From Gordionus sp. m RMFG-2023 (lineage: Eukaryota > Nematomorpha > Gordioida > Chordodea > Parachordodidae), in NCBI RefSeq assembly GCF_954871325.1, contig NC_088776.1:44720569-44784568 (forward strand): a stretch of 64,000 nt of DNA, read 5' to 3'. Position 1 is the first letter of the stretch. The number at the start of each line of letters is the position of its first letter. Under the pieces are notes generated by a model. The model made no database searches and was not told where the DNA came from. It saw only the letters and a program-made list of their open reading frames with translations. The position numbers and the translations under genes were made by a program. Below, piece after piece: positions 57,641 through 64,000 of this stretch.

Positions 57641-60600
57641 GCTATATGATAAGGGCCTGAGGGTATTGCATGGATGTATGCGTATGTACAAGGTATGCAT
57701 TCGTAAAAATAGTAAACCTAGGTAGTGATTTCGAAACCTAGATATAAGTTATGTAGTTTTCATAGCGTGAGAGTTATCCAATAATGCCCATATAAATTTT
57801 GTTAACAGATGGTATCTCGTGTTGGAAGATGTAATTCAATCATCATCTCCCTTGTTACTATTAGCTTTTACGTTTGGTTAGGTGAAAATGTTGTGTGATT
57901 GTAGTTTATTATTTTGATGAAGAGAATTGCATTGTATATAACATATCGATCTTTTGAGATTCGTGAATCGAAGATATAGAATATAATTCGACTCTGTTTA
58001 CATTTTGTTGAAGATTTTATGTAGTTGTGGGTAACAAATTTGGCGTTAAAAATAAGAGGAAGAAAGTCCGTTATGTTTAATATTTTTTTGTGCCGTAATA
58101 AGTAAATTATCCATCTGAGGCATCCAGTTTACTTGAGGTTAGCGTAATCGCCTAAGGAGATTTTTCAGCTAGGCCAGTAATTATTTTTGCTCGATTGGCT
58201 GGTAAAATAATTTTGTAAAAGTTGACCCGTCCGTAATTATTTTTTTTTGAAGATATAAATTCGCCTAATTCTAGACTTTACGAAGATTCGCAAAATTTAA
58301 CCCCTGTACAAACATATTTTGCATAAGGTGTCTGGCCCGGCCCATAATATTTTCCCGCCTGGCCACATCAATCTCTGGATTTCATGCCTAGTCAATTCAT
58401 ATTTATTCATTTATTTTCATGGATTAATAGAAATTTTTATATATATAATGAATTCGATTAATTGTAATTTCTTGAACCCGAAAAAAATAATCTAATTTGT
58501 TACCGATAATTTTTTTACATGGTTACATATCAATATAATAATAAATATTCCAAATGAAATAAATAAATAAATTGGCATTCAATTCGTAAGTAAAATAATA
58601 ACAAAATCGGCAATAAACATATTACCTTTTGTGCTTACAAAAAATAAAACTTGTGATGATTATTATAACTTTATCTGGTAGCCTCAAAGAAGTAAATTAC
58701 TTTATATTTGGCCTAAATTAATATGATTCAAAATATTTCATAAGAAATCACAAACTTTGCAATAAAATATATTATATAATTAAAATTAAATGATTCAATT
58801 AAAATATCGGTAGTGAAAAAATTTTCAAGCAGACGGTCTTGTAAAAGGAAATAATTTTAGGCTCGTTTTAGGTTTGTAATTAACCCTACCCGGCTCACCA
58901 TTTACGACCCGTTGCGGGCCTGCAGGTCTTTTATATTAAAATTAGTATATTTCTTTTAATACCTATCCTAATGAGTAATAACTAGGGATGTAAAATAAAA
59001 TGTTTTTTTATAAATAAATGAAAACGAAAAACTGACTTATATATCAGAATCAGAAACCCTTGACACTATAAAATTCTGGGAAGTTCATTAAATAGCACAC
59101 TCCTTTTAAACTCCAATTTTTTAAATAATTTTCTTGGTGCAACTAAATATCATGTTGTGATATTTAAATTCCTTTGATTAAAATTTGATCGCAAAACTAT
59201 TTTCTATAATAAAAAAAATTATATTAAATAAAGTTAATTAGGAATATTGGTTATTATTGAAATATAACGATAACTAGTTACTTTTTTAAAATGTAAGTAG
59301 CAGCTATAGCTGGTTATCTTTTTAATAATGTAACTTGTAACTATAGTTATTTGCAAAGGCAATTTTTAATAAAACTAGTTTCTCAAACTTAATTTAACAA
59401 AATGAGCGAGTTATAAAATTACTTGTGATAATAAAAAAAATGTAAACAAATCACTGGTGTATGATTATATTTAAGATGTTCGCGAAATAATGAAAAATTT
59501 ATAAAATAAAATATAAAACATTTTTTCATCCGTCATAACCTTTAAAAATGTTTATAGAGAGATATTCTATATTTTTTGTTTTAATTCATTGAGGAGAAAA
59601 AATTATATAGAATATTGTAAATTAAATACACCCTCTGGCGGTCATTAAAAAATAATAAACAATAATTAGACATTGTATTTTATGTTTTTTTTAATAAATA
59701 AAGTTGTATTCAAAAAATTATCTAGATAAACCAGTTATATTAAATGCTATAAAATAAGGTTATGATAGATTCATCCTGATGTTCGATTTGCTGTAGTATT
59801 AAAACCTCAAAGAGCAGAGAGTTATTAATATTGTTAGCATGCACACTTTATATTTATTCAAATACATTAAGGATGTTATTCAAATACATTAAGAATGTAA
59901 ATCTGAATATGTAAGTAGCCATTTGTCCGGAAACATTGCAAAATATTAAAAATATGAAAATATAATATTCTTTTAATAAATCGAATATTCCAATATTCGA
60001 TCTATTTAGGTGGGATCTAGATGTATTCGTTTTAATAACCTATTTGTGGCATACCTGCATATTTTCCTACCTCGATGGGATTATTTTTACTTTTTTCTGC
60101 CCGGCCTGCGTTTTTTTAAATGTTTATTTATTCTAAATAATTAGATTCGTATTTTGTAAAAGTTTCTAAAGACAAAAGAATCATTTAATTAATAAATCGT
60201 GTGATGTTGTAATTTTTAAACCTAGTTCTGCTTATTATTTTAGGCCAGGTCCAAATATTAAAATCATGTCATTAGGGCCTGTTGTACCTTTAAATTATTA
60301 TTTTTGGGGTAAGATGTGATACGGCGTATTTTTGAAATATAAATCCTTAATTGGGATTCGATTGAAGGAAGCGAAATATTTTGCAATATTATTTATCTAT
60401 TTAAATAAATCATCTCATATTTAAAATAAAGTAATAGTCCAATATATATCCCCAGAATTTGATTTAGAATTAAATTATAAATGAGGAATCAGAATTGCTT
60501 CATGTAGTTTATTAATATACCCAAATCTTGTATTATATTCAAAATTATTGTACTCAAGTTATTGTTAAATTTAATATTTTATTTTAACTTTGTAAATCTT

Positions 60601-61119
60601 TTCCACTAACTCTTTTATTTTAGTTTATGAATACTAATTTCTAATATAATTTATTTATCTAAGGAATAGCATATCCTTACGCTGACAAGTTGTCGTAGAT
60701 TTTAGTTCTATATAACTATGGAAAAAAATAGAATTTTGAATAGTAAACAAGTTTAAAATATACTTATTAAAAACTTCGAAATCTTTTATCATTAAGCGTC
60801 AAACAAGATAGGGGAATTAAATTATTTATACCATGCAAATCATTATTCAATTACATACACTTGATTATCCTTTTTTTTAACGAATCAATAAATTTATAGA
60901 TATCCATTCCCAGACATGACATCATTTAAGTCATAAAATATTGGATATTATTTTAAAAGCAGACGATTTAAATTAAACAATTAAACAATGATGTATTTAG
61001 TACGTCATAATTTCTTGCTCAAAGGGATAAACATCTTCATAATTTGTATTCCATTTATGAGGAAATGAATATGTTTTGAAATGTTCAAATTTATTTGATA
61101 TATTTATATTAAATATCTG

Positions 61120-61215
61120 CAAATCCCGGCCTGGCCCGTATATTTTTAAAAATCCGGTTCGGGCTGGGTCGATCGAGCATATTATGTTTTCAAAAAATAC
61201 GGGCCTGGCAATTAA
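61120..61215. repeat. CCCGGCC-type element fragment
   Basis: CCCGGCCTGGCCCGTATATT, CCGGTTCGGGCTGGGTC and ATACGGGCCTGGCAATTA in A/T filler, same style as 13247-13619. The minus-strand open frame here (60997-61227) is a by-product. Confidence 0.4.
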
Positions 61216-63954
61216 AGCACTGCTCAATTGTAGTAACTTAACTTGGAGATATTAAGGGTTCCATTGACATTCAATTAAGTTATTAAAAACTACCGAGTAA
61301 TATTTATATATAATTTAATATACATATAAAGGATATGCATTCTATTTTTTCTTCAAATGTTTTTTAATGTGGTATTCATAAAAACACTAAAAAACAAAAA
61401 TAATTTTTTTATTTAATAAATCGCATATATAATTAACTGTTCTAATATTAATTAAAATATATTTTATATTTTAATAAAGTATCAACAACATATAAAAAAT
61501 CTGAGATCGGGCGTTTTAAAAAATATTTATGGGTAATATGGTATGATACATGTATTTTACTGTTTTTCAATATTCTTATCAATAAAAAATAAAGTATTGC
61601 ATAAATATGGGTAGTAGAATCTTTACTTTAAATAAGAATATATAATATTAAAACAATTACATTTTGCTAATAAATACTCATTATTTTTTAGTATTTATAT
61701 CGATTTTCTATTGAAAGCCAAATAATGGCATTATAATTTTTTTTCTACAGATTCATATTGAAATTGCCATAGCATTAGTATTAGCTTATACTGTCCATTT
61801 ATTTATTAAAAAATTAAAAAGTTTATCTACATTGAGATCCTCTATTGAAAAGTATTTAGATAAAATGTGAAAGGCATTTTGACGAAATGTGAGGCCTATT
61901 TGCCCTGCATTCACAGATAGTGCAAATTAGCAGCTAAAAGCTTTAGATGACAAGTGAAAAGTATTTAGATAAAATTCCTTTCTATGAGGTCTACAACAGC
62001 CAATGATATTGACTACAGCTGGCTTCAATTATTGCACACTTTAAATATATGAATCGCCAGTTTAGGGGGGCCAATATTAAAAATAGATAATAAGCAACTT
62101 TTCTATCTAAAAGAATAAATTTTAAATAATTTATATCTCTATCTAATTAATATATGCTTTATGTGCTTGCTCAAAATATAGAAATTATCCAGACAATATT
62201 TTTAAAAATCTTCTACATCGGCATCATTTAATTTAAATTATATTATAAAACAATAATTATCTCAGCAATCTAAAAATCTTACCATTTGTTCCCAAACATG
62301 GTAAAAAATAGTCACAAGGAATAAAACAAAAAAAATGGTTATTTATATAACTAATATAAAAAATTTATTCTAAAGTAAATTTCCACAATTTTTATGATAA
62401 AATAAACAAAAAATATAAATGGGCTAAATTTAAAAATTAAACTTTACTTTCTAAATCAAAATTGGGTACTAAAAAAAATATGACAATCAAATTACTGTTA
62501 AAATTTTAATGACATAAAATTATTCCGTCAATATCTGGAAAATTTAAATCTTTTTAAAAGATAAAATTGTATAAGGGGTTTTTTTTTTCATTTGTGTTGC
62601 TTATAAATATTATAAAATATTGTTTCTTTTCTTATATAATGTATGTTTTTATATTTTATTATAATATAATATTGCTTGAAGGCAAATTTTAATAAAGGCA
62701 CATAAAAATAAATCACCTTTCCTATGTAAAAATATTATTATGTAATTATGATTACATTGGATAGATTGAAAACATTAATAAAATAATTGTCTTTGTATTT
62801 TAAATTTAACTGCTTTTAACAGTAATCTTAGTTGGGTCATGGAGAAATCGGTTAATTCAACTCAATCTACAGGTGGGTGCTGAGAAAATTCGATTTGCAT
62901 TGGTGAGTTATTTAAGCTCTTCTGAAAGCTGATCTATATTTTTTTAAACCAAGATTAAGAGTATATTTTTTAGCTAAAGATTAGGTTTTGCTGTTTTAGC
63001 TGGCTAAAAATTAAATAACTAAAATATAAAAAAGGAACCAAACGTTTTTATATAAAATAATTTTTTTACATTTGATAAATGGTAAAATTCCATTAAATAA
63101 AACATTCAATAAATAATTTAGATTGTTGTATGATTGCAAAAAAAGGGTCATTTTTACAGATATCAATAAATAGCTTAAACATGTCAATTAATTATTAAGT
63201 ATTTTTCAATAATTTGAGTAAATTATCTAATTTTAGCTAAATAAAATAGTGTGCAGATAATCATAGTGTGTGATAATAACACTTTAACATTCAATATCAT
63301 AAAATCTAGGTATCAAATAGTTTGTTATGAAATTATGACCTATTATCATATTATATTTTTTTTAAATTCAACAAAAGATAAAAACTTTTTTATGTCAAGT
63401 AAAAATCAATTTTTAGATTGGGCCAGATGGGTGAGTCCAAAATTAATTTAACCTTGTCTGGTTAGATGAACACTTCATAATTTAAGCAATATCTACAAAT
63501 GGTCTTTGAATTAGGCAGTTAATTATTTTTTGTCAATATATTATCCATAAACTAAAAAATTGTCTTAATTAAGACCATAGACTGAACTCAAACCTCCAAA
63601 CTCTTTTCCAATTCCATACCAGCCCTAGACATAAAAATATTTAAGTGCATGAACCTTAACTTAATATTTTTCCTTTAGGAGTTAATGAATTTTAGTCATT
63701 CGATTTCTTCAACACTTAAGTAAAAAATTATAGGTTAAATCTAAATTTGATTTATTTTTACTAACTCTTAATAACCACTATATATTTAGATGATATTGAA
63801 AGCTTTTTTACTCTTATTTCTACAAAATAAACTTATCATTTTATTTAATTGTTTTGGTAACTTTATATGTAAAAAATACATCAAATTTGGACTTTTGGTA
63901 AAAATCTCTAAAACCTGGACCTGTACCAAATCCTGCAAAATTTTTGTCTGGTCC

Positions 63955-64000
63955 CAAACCCTAATTCTGACAAAGGTCAGACAAACCCTAATTCTGACAA
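63955..64000. repeat. 27-bp tandem repeat at the right edge
   Basis: AAACCCTAATTCTGACAAAG followed by GTCAGAC, then a second AAACCCTAATTCTGACAA cut by the window edge. The array may continue to the right. Confidence 0.7.

Larger units (their letters stand above)
57641..64000 (-). other. calmodulin upstream intron or flank, second part
   Basis: No exon recognised. Contains degenerate CCCGGCC-type pieces at 58320-58375, 58890-58930, 60095-60110 and 61120-61215, a 24-bp tandem (TATTCAAATACATTAAGGAT) at 59857-59900, a direct repeat GAAAAGTATTTAGATAAAAT at 61846 and 61957, and a 27-bp tandem at the right edge. Confidence 0.5.

Overview
This is a very A+T-rich (roughly three quarters A+T by eye) piece of animal nuclear DNA, mostly introns, intergenic DNA and transposon remains. 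Two real gene loci stand out, both on the minus strand. Evidence for an animal: a calmodulin exon that, from memory, matches the invertebrate (fly-type) protein residue for residue and ends MMTSK; annexin exons of animal type split by many short introns; and many hAT transposons with BED-finger and P52rIPK/ZMYM1-like transposases, as in arthropods and cnidarians. I lean to an arthropod or other protostome but cannot name the species.

Left part (1-24,850): a tandem array of annexin genes on the minus strand. Two copies can be reconstructed completely, 3565-6666 (copy B) and 20223-24090 (copy C). Each has seven coding exons, all splice phases agree, and no stop interrupts either reading (187 and 186 residues). 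A third copy (A) shows only its first exon at 31-56 and runs off the left edge. The predicted proteins hold only annexin repeats I and IV; repeats II and III are absent and the junction is a ~60-base intron. A block of about 350 bases upstream of the first exon is conserved in all three copies. Between and inside the copies lie a 5'-truncated LINE with a restriction-like endonuclease (7004-7924), an LTR retroelement fossil with 5-bp target duplication (14095-16970), and hAT elements at about 9703-10900, 17380-19245 and 21740-23521.

Middle part (24,850-46,370): no host gene recognised. It is a graveyard of hAT elements (25155-26051, 28200-31169, 36040-36886, and a nested pair at 39111-41530 with 39875-41345 inside), a LINE relic (36941-37600), fold-back elements (27406-27774, 31560-31933, 44125-44530), minisatellites and short inverted-repeat elements (MITEs). 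Several have 8-bp target site duplications that I could read directly.

Right part (46,370-64,000): the 3' half of a calmodulin gene on the minus strand. A 243-nt exon at 51453-51695 (codons 59-140) is joined over a 4.9-kb intron to a 29-nt last coding exon at 46534-46562. The upstream exons are not in the window, so everything from 51696 to the right edge is intron or beyond; it holds a perfect hAT-type MITE at 57418-57640 and several simple repeats.

The most interesting item is the annexin array: an apparently intact, duplicated, half-sized annexin built from repeats I and IV, with different calcium-site sequences in the two copies.
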